Source: an uncultured Lachnospiraceae bacterium | GTDB lineage: Bacteria > Bacillota > Clostridia > Lachnospirales > Lachnospiraceae | NCBI GenBank assembly: GCA_937916415.1 | Contig: CALGGH010000080.1 | Location: forward strand, 1 to 21,994 | Length of the DNA: 21,994 nucleotides | Reading direction: 5' to 3' | Shown here: positions 1-7,017 of the stretch, in pieces | Layout: every line of letters begins with the position of its first letter | Numbering within the stretch: the stretch's first letter is position 1 | The notes under the pieces: model-generated | Database searches by the model: none | The model's input: only the letters and a program-made list of their open reading frames with translations | What the model was told of the DNA's origin: nothing | Position numbers and translations under genes: made by a program

Positions 1-19
1 CCCCGTGATCACCTGTACA

Positions 20-1081
20 TTATTTTTCGCGATTAAAATCCACGGCTCCGGCCGCGAGGCGCTTGTGCTCGTCATCGATGGCCGCATAATAATCAATGGT
101 CGTGTTGACGTTTTCATGGCCGAGAACGTCCGCCACGAGCCTGATGTCACCGGTTTCGCGGTAGAGGGCAGTGCCATAGGTGCTCCTGAGCTTATGTGGC
201 GTGATCTTTTTGCCCGGAACGACCATTTTAGCGTATTTTTTGACCAGATTCTCTATGGCATCGACGCTGATTCTTTTTTTTTGGATGGAGAGGAAAAGGG
301 CCTTTTCACCGTCTTTTTCAGGTATCATGTTGGCCCTTTCGCCGTTTATGTAGGTATTCAGGGCCTCATTTACCTCATCGCCGAAGTAGATTACGTCCTG
401 CCCTCCGCCTTTTCTAACAATTGTTAAAGAATTCACAATCAGATTGACGTCCGCCACGTCAAGTCCGGCGCATTCAGACACGCGGATGCCCGTATTCAGC
501 ATCAAAGTGAGAATCGCAAGGTCCCGTTCACGCGTTATTGCGGCAAATTTAAGCTGCCTTTCAGACATCTGTGAATTGCCGTATTCAATGGCGTTCAATA
601 TGGCCCGGACCTCATAATTGTCCATTCGGATGATGTTTTTGTCCTTTTTTAGGACCGGTAACTTGACCAGCTGCATCGGATCCTTGGGTATGTATTCGTG
701 TTCATACAGATATTTGAACATTCCGCGTAAAGGACTCATTTTACGTGCGATCGCGCGTTTGCCGTTTTCGTGAGACTCACCTATGGAATTGAACTCCAGG
801 TACCTCTGAAATTCGACCATGTCTTCGGACGCCAGGTTCGCCAGGTCGTCTGTATTGATTTTTGGGATCTCCCTGGCGGCGAAATATGGGTTGCGTTCCC
901 TCAAAAATCGAAAAAAAGTCAACAGGTCATAACTGTATGCAATGAGCGTCCCTGGCTGTGCCGAAACCTGTTTTTCATAAATATAATCACGCGCAGGCTG
1001 CGGGAGTTCCGTCAGAAGCTCCTGAAGCTTGGCTTTCATGTCATGATTCTTGCCCTTATAATACTCGGAATCCTTACCCAT
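20..1081 (-). CDS. Tyrosine recombinase, XerS-like
   Basis: Tyrosine recombinase that cuts and rejoins DNA at a short site through a covalent 3'-phosphotyrosine. From the first ATG (1081) it has 353 residues: an N-terminal SAM-like core-binding domain (about 30-130) and a C-terminal catalytic domain. The visible catalytic set is R200 (TGIRVSE), K224 (VRKGG), H296 and R299 (PHKLR), H322 (LGHEN) and the nucleophile Y332 in TTIDYYA. Its length and the segment YGNSQMSERQ..ERDLAIL recall streptococcal XerS (356 residues), the lone recombinase that resolves chromosome dimers at a site beside its own gene. The start is uncertain: TTG 1105, ATG 1081 and ATG 1039 are in frame, and none has an ideally spaced ribosome binding site. 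No phage genes adjoin it. The alternative is an orphan integrase of an old element. The recombinase assignment is firm; the XerS-type role is inferred. Confidence 0.9.
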   Translation of the reverse strand: MGKDSEYYKGKNHDMKAKLQELLTELPQPARDYIYEKQVSAQPGTLIAYSYDLLTFFRFLRERNPYFAAREIPKINTDDLANLASEDMVEFQRYLEFNSIGESHENGKRAIARKMSPLRGMFKYLYEHEYIPKDPMQLVKLPVLKKDKNIIRMDNYEVRAILNAIEYGNSQMSERQLKFAAITRERDLAILTLMLNTGIRVSECAGLDVADVNLIVNSLTIVRKGGGQDVIYFGDEVNEALNTYINGERANMIPEKDGEKALFLSIQKKRISVDAIENLVKKYAKMVVPGKKITPHKLRSTYGTALYRETGDIRLVADVLGHENVNTTIDYYAAIDDEHKRLAAGAVDFNREK

Positions 1082-1155
1082 ATTGTAAAAAAGCCTTTCT
1101 TGCAAAACTCAACATATTGTGGCACCTGACCACTCTTCCTACTATATGCGATACT

Positions 1156-1189
1156 ATCTATCGGATAAACTGATATTTAACCGATAGAT
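1156..1189. other. 34-bp imperfect inverted repeat, candidate dif/att core site
   Basis: ATCTATCGGATAAA (1156-1169) and TTTAACCGATAGAT (1176-1189) are inverted copies that match at 13 of 14 positions and flank the 6-bp centre CTGATA. The geometry, two arms of 11-14 bp around 6-8 bp, is that of tyrosine recombinase core sites such as dif or loxP. It lies 74 nt upstream of the recombinase ATG at 1081. The structure is seen directly; the function is inferred. It could instead be a regulator operator. Confidence 0.5.
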
Positions 1190-1201
1190 TCGTATGGCTT
1201 T

Positions 1202-1230
1202 ATACTACTCTTTTCGAGCCGGTTTGTCAA
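1202..1230 (-). promoter_or_regulatory. Candidate promoter of the recombinase gene
   Basis: On the minus strand a perfect -35 box TTGACA (1225-1230) is followed after 17 nt by TAGTAT (1202-1207), a 4/6 match to the -10 consensus. The -35 box is the last member of the TTGACAAA repeat array. Transcription would run through the 34-bp inverted repeat into the recombinase gene, leaving a long leader. Confidence 0.35.
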
Positions 1231-1285
1231 CATGTTTGTCAACGGTTTTGTCAAGTTTGTCAACGGTTTTGTCAAGTTTTGTCAA
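1223..1285. repeat. Six phased copies of TTTGTCAA (TTGACAAA on the minus strand)
   Basis: Exact TTTGTCAA copies begin at 1223, 1235, 1247, 1256, 1268 and 1278, so they are 9-12 bp apart, close to one helical turn. Within the array, 1235-1255 and 1256-1276 are a perfect tandem duplication of 21 bp. The array lies between the recombinase gene and the nuclease gene, just outside the 34-bp inverted repeat. All copies have the same orientation, which suggests cooperative binding of a protein, for example arm-type sites for the recombinase. It is not a CRISPR array because the units are too short and there are no spacers. Confidence 0.85.
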
Positions 1286-1316
1286 GAAGACCAGACCTGA
1301 TTCTTTTACTGCATTT

Positions 1317-2231
1317 TTACCGCTGCAATGCATTTTTGCCGGTGGAATAATCGATGTCTATGCCCGGCTGAACGTTGTATGCGAATACGTGGAAACAGAC
1401 GCCGGATCCGTCATCATACAATGACAGTGCCTCCATCTCGACGCCGCGTGCCAGCAGCTCGTCACCGACGTAATATGGGGTAACGCGATACAGCACGCTC
1501 CCACGAGGCTCGTCACGGAGGTAGTTGATGACCTGCATTTCATACGGCAGCATGCCCTCTATGTTAAATGCCCTCGTGCCAGTGATCAGATTGTCCGGAT
1601 TGTCGGTCTGGCCGGTGAGCGCGTATGCTATCAGATGGCACCTGTTGTAGAGATATGGAGGATCCGAATCCACGATGCCCGGATATTTGGCCTGATGCCA
1701 GCCTGACGGCCGGATCTGGGGATCAATTGACGGCCGGTCCTCCCTGGGCATCAGGATTTCAGTGAGGCGTGCACTTGCGCCGCGGCATCTGCCCAGTTCA
1801 TCGAGTCCTTCATACTGCTCTTCCACGATCTGCTCCACGTCCGCCAGGGTGAACGCCGGCTTGTCATCACTTAATTCAATGGAAATGGAGCCGGCATATT
1901 CCGGGATTGCCCCCGGATCAGCATAAACCAGGGGCATGGAGGGCGAGTCTGCATTTACGCCGGTAATCGTAGCATTGCCGGCAGAACCACTATCCGAAGC
2001 AGCCGTAATCCCTGAGTCCCCGGATCCCTTGAGACTATTAAAAAGCGCCGATCCCGGCAATGACGTGCCCTCATTTCGAACCAGCAGCCATGCGGCAAAG
2101 GTCAGCACAAACAGCATGCCCAACGTCAGCATGATGCTTAACATGACGTTGGGCACTGATCTTTTATTCTTTTTATTCCCGGATTTGGGTTTATTGACTT
2201 TGCTGTCTACTTTACTATTGACTTTACGCAT
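1317..2231 (-). CDS. Membrane-anchored DNA/RNA non-specific endonuclease
   Basis: Probable extracytoplasmic nuclease of the beta-beta-alpha metal (DNA/RNA non-specific endonuclease, EndA/NucA-like) type. From ATG 2231 it has 304 residues: a basic N-terminus rich in Lys and Arg (1-25), one hydrophobic segment (about 30-51) acting as signal anchor, a low-complexity Ser/Gly/Ala linker (about 55-105), then the nuclease domain to the end. The catalytic motif is NRCHL (196-199 for NRCH) where EndA-type enzymes usually have DRGH; the His general base is kept. It is followed by the family-like LITGTRAFNIEGM segment. The start overlaps the end of the aldo/keto reductase gene by 8 nt. An in-frame ATG at 2249 is also possible but has AAAGG directly against it. 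It may degrade extracellular nucleic acid for nutrition or uptake, which is inference. Confidence 0.82.
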   Translation of the reverse strand: MRKVNSKVDSKVNKPKSGNKKNKRSVPNVMLSIMLTLGMLFVLTFAAWLLVRNEGTSLPGSALFNSLKGSGDSGITAASDSGSAGNATITGVNADSPSMPLVYADPGAIPEYAGSISIELSDDKPAFTLADVEQIVEEQYEGLDELGRCRGASARLTEILMPREDRPSIDPQIRPSGWHQAKYPGIVDSDPPYLYNRCHLIAYALTGQTDNPDNLITGTRAFNIEGMLPYEMQVINYLRDEPRGSVLYRVTPYYVGDELLARGVEMEALSLYDDGSGVCFHVFAYNVQPGIDIDYSTGKNALQR

Positions 2232-3345
2232 CCAGCTTGGCTGAGGCATCCTTTAGCAGTTGAATTATTGGCAGGTGCTGCGGGCATACGCCCTCGCACT
2301 GTCCGCATGCGATGCACGCCGAAGCCCTGCCGCAGCCGACGTTGATGAGGCCGTTATAATATGCCTTGGGCCTAAACTCCTCATTATAGAGCGTCATGGT
2401 ATTTATGGCCTTGAACACGTCCGGAATGCTGATCTTCATTGGACAGCCGTCCACGCAGTAGCGGCAAGCCGTACATCCGATCTGGTTGATGTCGAGCATG
2501 ATACGCGTAACCTCTTCAACCGTCTTTAATTCCGCATCGGACAGGGGCTCAAAATCGGTGAAGGTAGAGATGTTGTCGTTCATCTGCTCTTCATTGGACA
2601 TCCCCGACAGAATGGTCATCACTCCGGGGAGCGAACCAACGAACCTTAGCGCCCAGGACGCGATCGACCTGTCAGGACTTATGGCCCTGAACTTATCCTC
2701 CAGCTCCGGCTTCAGCGACGCCAGCGTTCCGCCCTTGACCGGCTCCATGATTATCATGGGAATCTTTCTCTGCTCCAGGATCTTATGTAACCTGCCGGAA
2801 CTAACTACGGGATTATCCCAGTCCGCATAGTTTAGCTGAATCTGGACGAATTCCGTTTCGGGATGCTCGTCAAGCACCTTTACAAGCAGTTCCGGACTGC
2901 CGTGGAATGAGAAGCCAAAGTGCCTGATCTTGCCCTCAGCCTTCTTTTGGATGCCCCAGTTGAAGCAATCCAGCCTTTCATAAGTTTCCAGGTTGCCGTT
3001 TTCGACGGAATGAAGCAGATAGAAATCAAAGTAATCAACTCCCGCCCGGTCCAGCTGTTCATTAAAAATGCGGTCGCGGTCCTCTGCCTTTTTGAGTTCC
3101 CAGGCAGGCAGCTTGGTCGCTATCATGAAGGAATCCCTGGGATATCTCTTTACCAGTGCCTCCCTGGCCGCCACTTCCGACTTACCGCCGTGATACACGT
3201 AAGCCGTGTCAAAATAATTCATGCCCGCCTTCATGTATGCATCAATCATCCGGCATGTCGCCTCGTGATCGATGCCATTGTCATTCTGCGGCAGTCTCAT
3301 CAGTCCGAAACCAAGTTTAGGCATTACGTTCAGATCAATCGTCAT
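2224..3345 (-). CDS. Aldo/keto reductase with C-terminal 2[4Fe-4S] ferredoxin domain
   Basis: Cytoplasmic oxidoreductase of 373 residues. An aldo/keto reductase TIM barrel fills about residues 5-285, with the catalytic tetrad visible as D46, Y51 (FDTAYVYHG), K78 (ATKLP) and H112 (LLHSV). A ferredoxin-like tail carries two C-x2-C-x2-C-x3-CP motifs, at C291/294/297/301 and C344/347/350/354, each of the kind that binds a [4Fe-4S] cluster. This AKR-ferredoxin fusion is widespread in anaerobic Clostridia; the substrate is generally unknown. The start ATG has GGAGG about 6 nt upstream, within the 12-nt gap after the glycoside hydrolase stop codon. The gene sits in a compact operon with a MATE exporter and a sugar hydrolase, so a carbonyl or sugar substrate is possible but not shown. 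Confidence 0.93.
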   Translation of the reverse strand: MTIDLNVMPKLGFGLMRLPQNDNGIDHEATCRMIDAYMKAGMNYFDTAYVYHGGKSEVAAREALVKRYPRDSFMIATKLPAWELKKAEDRDRIFNEQLDRAGVDYFDFYLLHSVENGNLETYERLDCFNWGIQKKAEGKIRHFGFSFHGSPELLVKVLDEHPETEFVQIQLNYADWDNPVVSSGRLHKILEQRKIPMIIMEPVKGGTLASLKPELEDKFRAISPDRSIASWALRFVGSLPGVMTILSGMSNEEQMNDNISTFTDFEPLSDAELKTVEEVTRIMLDINQIGCTACRYCVDGCPMKISIPDVFKAINTMTLYNEEFRPKAYYNGLINVGCGRASACIACGQCEGVCPQHLPIIQLLKDASAKLDA

Positions 3346-3357
3346 AAATCCCCTCCA

Positions 3358-4290
3358 TTAATTCGTTTTTTGATAAAAATCCGCTATTACCTTTTCTGCC
3401 GGTTTGCCGTAAACGCCGTATCCCTTGTCCTTATTGGCTTCACTTAATGAATGCAGCCTGATGCACCAGTCCCATATAAAGAATCCGGATACGAAATCCC
3501 TTCTTGATGCCGCATCAAACATGGTCTCATACCATCTGGCCTGTTCTTCGGGGGCGGCATCACCCCTGATGCTCCAGTCATTGGGAACCATGGATGAACC
3601 AACGGCAGACTTACATCCCGCTTCGGCAAAGAAGAACGGCTTGTTGAACTTCTTAACTACCGCCTCTATCCTGTCGAGCTGTCTCTCCCAGTCATCAATC
3701 GGATAATAACCGCTGGAACATATGCAGTCCAGGCAGTCCCACCACGTAACGTTGTCTTCCTGGTATTTGTCAGTATTATACGTCACCGGACCTTTATATG
3801 CCTGCCTGACGTCGGAAATGAGCTTTCTCCATTCCGTTTCACGGTGCTCGGTCTGAACCATCTCACAGCCCGTAATGAACATGTCTGCGCCCATTTCCTC
3901 GGCTATGTGCGCAAAATGCAGCTGAAAGTCTGTATAAGCCCGGAACCAAACTGACCACTTGGGCTCACACGGCACGTCCTTGTCAAAAAAGCAGACATGT
4001 GCCCGCCAGGTGCCGTTTTTACAATTGACGGTGGGCTTTAGGGCGACCTTGAGGCCTCTGGAATGAACGTAATCGATCATGCTCCTCAGCTCGTCGTCTC
4101 CGATGGTTGCGGGCGAAACGTAATCTATCGTTTGTGACTGCGGCGTGTCCTGCAGCCCGTTCGGAACCAAAACAACGTAGTTGGCCGAGGTTCTCTCGAT
4201 CAGCTTGTCGAGGCTGTTATATGCCTGTTTCTTTTTAAACGAGCCTGCGGGCGCGAATGCTCCGAACGTTACTCCCTTGACGTACTCCAT
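3358..4290 (-). CDS. Glycoside hydrolase, GH113-like (beta-mannanase/mannosidase type)
   Basis: Predicted cytoplasmic TIM-barrel glycoside hydrolase of about 310 residues with no signal peptide. It begins directly with the first strand (YVKGVTFGAF). Candidate catalytic acids, numbered from the first Met of the MM pair, are E144 in TGCEM (acid/base) and E224 in FFAEAG (nucleophile). Their 80-residue spacing equals that of E151 and E231 in the GH113 mannanase AaManA, as I recall it. Trp-rich segments (WSVWF, VTWWD, FIWDW) would line a sugar cleft. Members are often labelled 1,4-beta-xylanase by automatic transfer. The gene overlaps the end of the MATE gene by 56 nt, and a purine-rich GGAAAGG precedes the double ATG at 4293/4290. 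Family assignment is fairly sure; the substrate (manno-oligosaccharides) is inference. Confidence 0.78.
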   Translation of the reverse strand: MEYVKGVTFGAFAPAGSFKKKQAYNSLDKLIERTSANYVVLVPNGLQDTPQSQTIDYVSPATIGDDELRSMIDYVHSRGLKVALKPTVNCKNGTWRAHVCFFDKDVPCEPKWSVWFRAYTDFQLHFAHIAEEMGADMFITGCEMVQTEHRETEWRKLISDVRQAYKGPVTYNTDKYQEDNVTWWDCLDCICSSGYYPIDDWERQLDRIEAVVKKFNKPFFFAEAGCKSAVGSSMVPNDWSIRGDAAPEEQARWYETMFDAASRRDFVSGFFIWDWCIRLHSLSEANKDKGYGVYGKPAEKVIADFYQKTN

Positions 4291-5647
4291 CATCTTTCCT
4301 TTCCACCAGCTTAATGGTCTTCCACTTGCCCTGGCCGTATCTGATCAGCGAGGCTATGCCGGTAATGAACCAGGTAAGCGCGGTTGCCAGCCATACGCCC
4401 CATTTACCGACCGAGGGAATGATCGTCAGCGTATTTGAGAACACGATGCGTCCTGCGACCTCCACGCAGCCGTTTATCAATGAATAGGTCGCATCTCCCG
4501 CTCCGTTCAGGAGACCCCTTACTATATATATTATGCCAAGAGGAAGATAAAACCAAGACGTTATACTGAATGCCCGCGTTCCGAATTCGATGACCTCAGT
4601 TTCCGTAACAAACAGCCTCATGACGTCGTTGCCGAATACGTTGAGCAGTATCAGCATGAAGGTGCTGAATGCGGCCACAATCACGAATGCGCGGCTGAAT
4701 GCTTTTTTGACCCTGTCAAGCTTGCCTGCGCCCATGTTCTGTCCCGTAAAGGTCGACAGCGCCATGCCCACGGAATTATAGGGCTGCTGAACCAGCTGCT
4801 CCACCCTGGAGGTAGCCGTGAAAGCCGCCACGACCACGGATCCGAAGGTATTGACCACGCTCTGTAGCGCAACGCACGAAATGGCTATCAGCGATGACTG
4901 CAGCGCCAGCGGAATGCCCAGGCGGTAGCATTTGGAAGCTATGATACGGTCAAACTTCATCTCCTCCCTGCGTATCTTGAAATATGGATTGTTTTTGATC
5001 GCAAAGGTGAGGCTCCCGGCTGCCGAAAGGACCTGGGAAATGATCGTGGCATAAGCCACTCCCCTGACTCCCATGTTAAAGTTGACGACAAGCACCAGAT
5101 CCAGCACCACGTTGATGAGGCTGGCCATGATGAGGAACATGAGCGGGGTCTTTGAATCTCCCAACGCCCTGAGTATGGCGGACACGCAGTTATAAGACGC
5201 AACGCCTATGATGCCCATGCTGACTATCTGCATGTAGGCCACTGAGTCAGGCAGGATGTTGGCGGGAGTCTTAAGCCAGGTCAGCACGGGCTTAGCTAGC
5301 ATCACTCCCAAAAAAGACATCAGTACCGCCGCGGACACTATGATGTATATGGAATTAAAGATGGCCTTTCTCACGCCCTGATGCTCTTCTGCTCCGAAAT
5401 GCTGTGAAATGACCACTCCAAGACCGCCGGTCAATCCCACGCAGAGCGAAAAGAACAGGAAACTTAAGGAACCCGTGGCTCCAACGGCCGCGAGCGCATC
5501 TGCCCCCACGTACCTGCCCACGATGATCGAATCCACCATGTTATATACCTGCTGAAACATGTTGCCTATGAGCATCGGAACTGCGAAACGGACCAGATGT
5601 CCCATTTCACTGCCGTGCGTCATGTCACTTACGTATGTCTTGCTCAT
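4235..5647 (-). CDS. MATE family efflux transporter
   Basis: Inner membrane multidrug/toxin exporter of the MATE (NorM/DinF-like) family, driven by a cation gradient. From ATG 5647 it has 470 residues and about twelve hydrophobic segments in two homologous halves, starting with the family hallmark VRFAVPMLIGNMFQQVYN and DSIIVGRYVG. The chosen start has GGGGAG 7 nt upstream; a GTG at 5665 would add six residues but would place this ribosome binding site inside the gene. The hydrophilic tail (KLVERKDDGVRQ to the stop) is read through the start of the glycoside hydrolase gene, so the overlap is real coding sequence in two frames. It is first in a minus-strand operon and divergent from an AraC regulator, which may control it. 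The exported compound is unknown. Confidence 0.93.
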   Translation of the reverse strand: MSKTYVSDMTHGSEMGHLVRFAVPMLIGNMFQQVYNMVDSIIVGRYVGADALAAVGATGSLSFLFFSLCVGLTGGLGVVISQHFGAEEHQGVRKAIFNSIYIIVSAAVLMSFLGVMLAKPVLTWLKTPANILPDSVAYMQIVSMGIIGVASYNCVSAILRALGDSKTPLMFLIMASLINVVLDLVLVVNFNMGVRGVAYATIISQVLSAAGSLTFAIKNNPYFKIRREEMKFDRIIASKCYRLGIPLALQSSLIAISCVALQSVVNTFGSVVVAAFTATSRVEQLVQQPYNSVGMALSTFTGQNMGAGKLDRVKKAFSRAFVIVAAFSTFMLILLNVFGNDVMRLFVTETEVIEFGTRAFSITSWFYLPLGIIYIVRGLLNGAGDATYSLINGCVEVAGRIVFSNTLTIIPSVGKWGVWLATALTWFITGIASLIRYGQGKWKTIKLVERKDDGVRQGSNVRSIRARRLV

Positions 5648-5783
5648 TTTTTCATCTCCCCGCACGTCATCGTTTGCGACGCGCCAAAAATCGTCCTGCG
5701 ACGGATTACGGCTGCCTTAACTTTTTCACAATGTCAGGCTCAACCCTCATTAACAAAATAACAATAGAACACAATTGAAATAA

Positions 5784-5837
5784 ATGATATAATAAATCAT
5801 TCAAGTTATTGAATAAATCTCTCGTGAATGTTATTTT
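5784..5837. promoter_or_regulatory. Divergent promoter/operator region between MATE operon and araC-type gene
   Basis: The 260-nt AT-rich spacer holds a perfect inverted repeat, ATTCAA (5799-5804), GTTA, TTGAAT (5809-5814). For the minus strand, TTCAAT (5808-5813) and TATCAT (5784-5789) are 18 nt apart. For the plus strand, TTGAAT (5809-5814) and TATTTT (5832-5837) are 17 nt apart. The repeat therefore covers both candidate -35 boxes, a good place for a shared operator. The promoter matches are modest. Confidence 0.35.
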
Positions 5838-5907
5838 TGCTTGGATTTCAAGAGGTTTTTAATTGTAAATAATAATATTATTCTATTTGTTGACAGAGGA
5901 AGACGGG

Positions 5908-6765
5908 ATGAATTATCTGTACGAATACAGCGATACGCTGAACAGGCCATATGAGGTTTTTTTGTTCGATACGTCAGAACGGGAGTTTCCGGTACGTCCT
6001 CACTGGCATCACTATGCGGAGATCCTGTACGTGATCGAAGGCAACATGATCGCCAGGGTCAATGAACGGGATTTTTTTATGAAGGAACATGATTTCATTT
6101 TGTTCCATAGCGAGGACATACACTCATTGCTGGCATGCTCCATGGATAAATGCATTTTCGTGGGGATCAAGTTTGACGTGACCAGGCTCAACGTGAACAC
6201 TCAGTCCTGTCCCAAGCTTGCCACGCTGCTAAAGGCGGCCAGGGACCAGCATGCCAGGGCATTTTTTGAAGATGACGAGGAAGAACTTGGGCTGGAATCT
6301 TTTTTCATGGAGTCACTGAAGGAAATGAACGAGGCATCCCTGGGTTACGAGGTGGCCATCCACTCCAGGCTGTGCCTGACGTTCCTTAAGCTGATACGCA
6401 TATGGCAGGACGAAGGGATCAGTTTCGATGACCTGACAGACTACATCTCATCGACCGAGACTACCATGTCCAACGTCCTGGAATACATAGACCAGCACTT
6501 TGAAGACAACCTAAAGGTCAGGGACCTGGCCGCCATGTGCGGCATGAGCTACTCCAATTTCGCCAAAAGCTTTATGAATGCATACGGACGATCCTGCAAG
6601 GATTACCTGGAAATGGTCAGGGTTGAAAAAGCCGAGGAAATGCTTAAGTTCACGGACCGGTCATTAAGCGACATGGCCCAGTACCTGGGGTATTCCGACT
6701 CGAGCCATTTCGTCAGGGAATTTAAGAAACACAAGGGAGTCACGCCGGGAAGCTTCAGAAAATAA
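5908..6765 (+). CDS. AraC family transcriptional regulator with cupin sensor domain
   Basis: DNA-binding regulator of 285 residues from ATG 5908, which has AGAGGA 7 nt upstream; a TTG at 5887 would extend it by seven residues without a good ribosome binding site. The N-terminal half is an AraC-type cupin ligand pocket (HWHHYAEILYVIEG, 32-45). The C-terminal 95 residues carry two helix-turn-helix units (about 203-222, LKVRDLAAMCGMSYSNFAKSF; and 252-275, SLSDMAQYLGYSDSSHF) ending in the family signature GVTPGSFRK. Regulators of this layout often sense sugars. It is divergent from the MATE-hydrolase-reductase-nuclease operon, so local control of that operon is likely but inferred. Its stop is 6 nt from the stop of the convergent small membrane protein gene, and no terminator is visible between them. 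Confidence 0.93.
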   Translation: MNYLYEYSDTLNRPYEVFLFDTSEREFPVRPHWHHYAEILYVIEGNMIARVNERDFFMKEHDFILFHSEDIHSLLACSMDKCIFVGIKFDVTRLNVNTQSCPKLATLLKAARDQHARAFFEDDEEELGLESFFMESLKEMNEASLGYEVAIHSRLCLTFLKLIRIWQDEGISFDDLTDYISSTETTMSNVLEYIDQHFEDNLKVRDLAAMCGMSYSNFAKSFMNAYGRSCKDYLEMVRVEKAEEMLKFTDRSLSDMAQYLGYSDSSHFVREFKKHKGVTPGSFRK

Positions 6766-6771
6766 GACCAT

Positions 6772-7017
6772 TCAGTACAGGTCATGAACGTCCTGCTTTT
6801 CCCTGTAGTCTTCGGAGGAATTATACCTGGTAACAAAGTTTGTCCTGCCTTTTTCGGAACCGGGGGCAGGCTTGATTTTTTTCAGATAGGCGTCATGGTA
6901 TTCCTGCACCGAATCAAAGGTCTTCTTGCGGCGCTTGCGGGTGCGCCTGAACATGAAAAAATATATGACTGCCACAAAGATCGCGGTCAGGATCAGGGTT
7001 TTGACTATGTAACTCAT
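6772..7017 (-). CDS. Small single-pass membrane protein of unknown function
   Basis: Eighty-one residues: one hydrophobic segment at the N-terminus (about 5-22, IVKTLILTAIFVAVIYFF) followed by a very basic stretch (RRTRKRRKK, 24-32) and a hydrophilic tail with Asp, Glu and Tyr. By the positive-inside rule the tail should be cytoplasmic. I do not recognise a family. The start codon shares an ATGA overlap with the stop codon of the AI-2E family gene, so translation is probably coupled. This supports its being a real gene and suggests a joint role with that membrane protein. Confidence 0.7.
   Translation of the reverse strand: MSYIVKTLILTAIFVAVIYFFMFRRTRKRRKKTFDSVQEYHDAYLKKIKPAPGSEKGRTNFVTRYNSSEDYREKQDVHDLY

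Noticed and set aside
1223..1285. Repeat array considered as a CRISPR
   Set aside because: Units are 8 bp with gaps of only 1-4 nt, no spacer-sized unique sequence and no cas genes nearby.
20..1285. Recombinase region considered as the end of a prophage or integrative element
   Set aside because: No capsid, relaxase, excisionase, replication or tRNA gene is visible next to it, and the neighbours to the right are metabolic or housekeeping genes. An element lying to the left of the window cannot be excluded.
1310..1341. Two 13-bp near-identical copies (TGCATTTTTACCG and TGCATTTTTGCCG) around the nuclease stop codon
   Set aside because: Probably a small local duplication at the gene end; the copies are in different frames and too short to interpret.
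5890..5895. TTGACA just before the AraC gene considered as a -35 box
   Set aside because: It lies only 12 nt before the start codon, so a promoter using it would begin inside the gene.
6766..6771. Search for a terminator between the convergent AraC and small membrane protein genes
   Set aside because: Only 6 nt separate the stop codons and no stem with a T-tract is visible in or near the gap.
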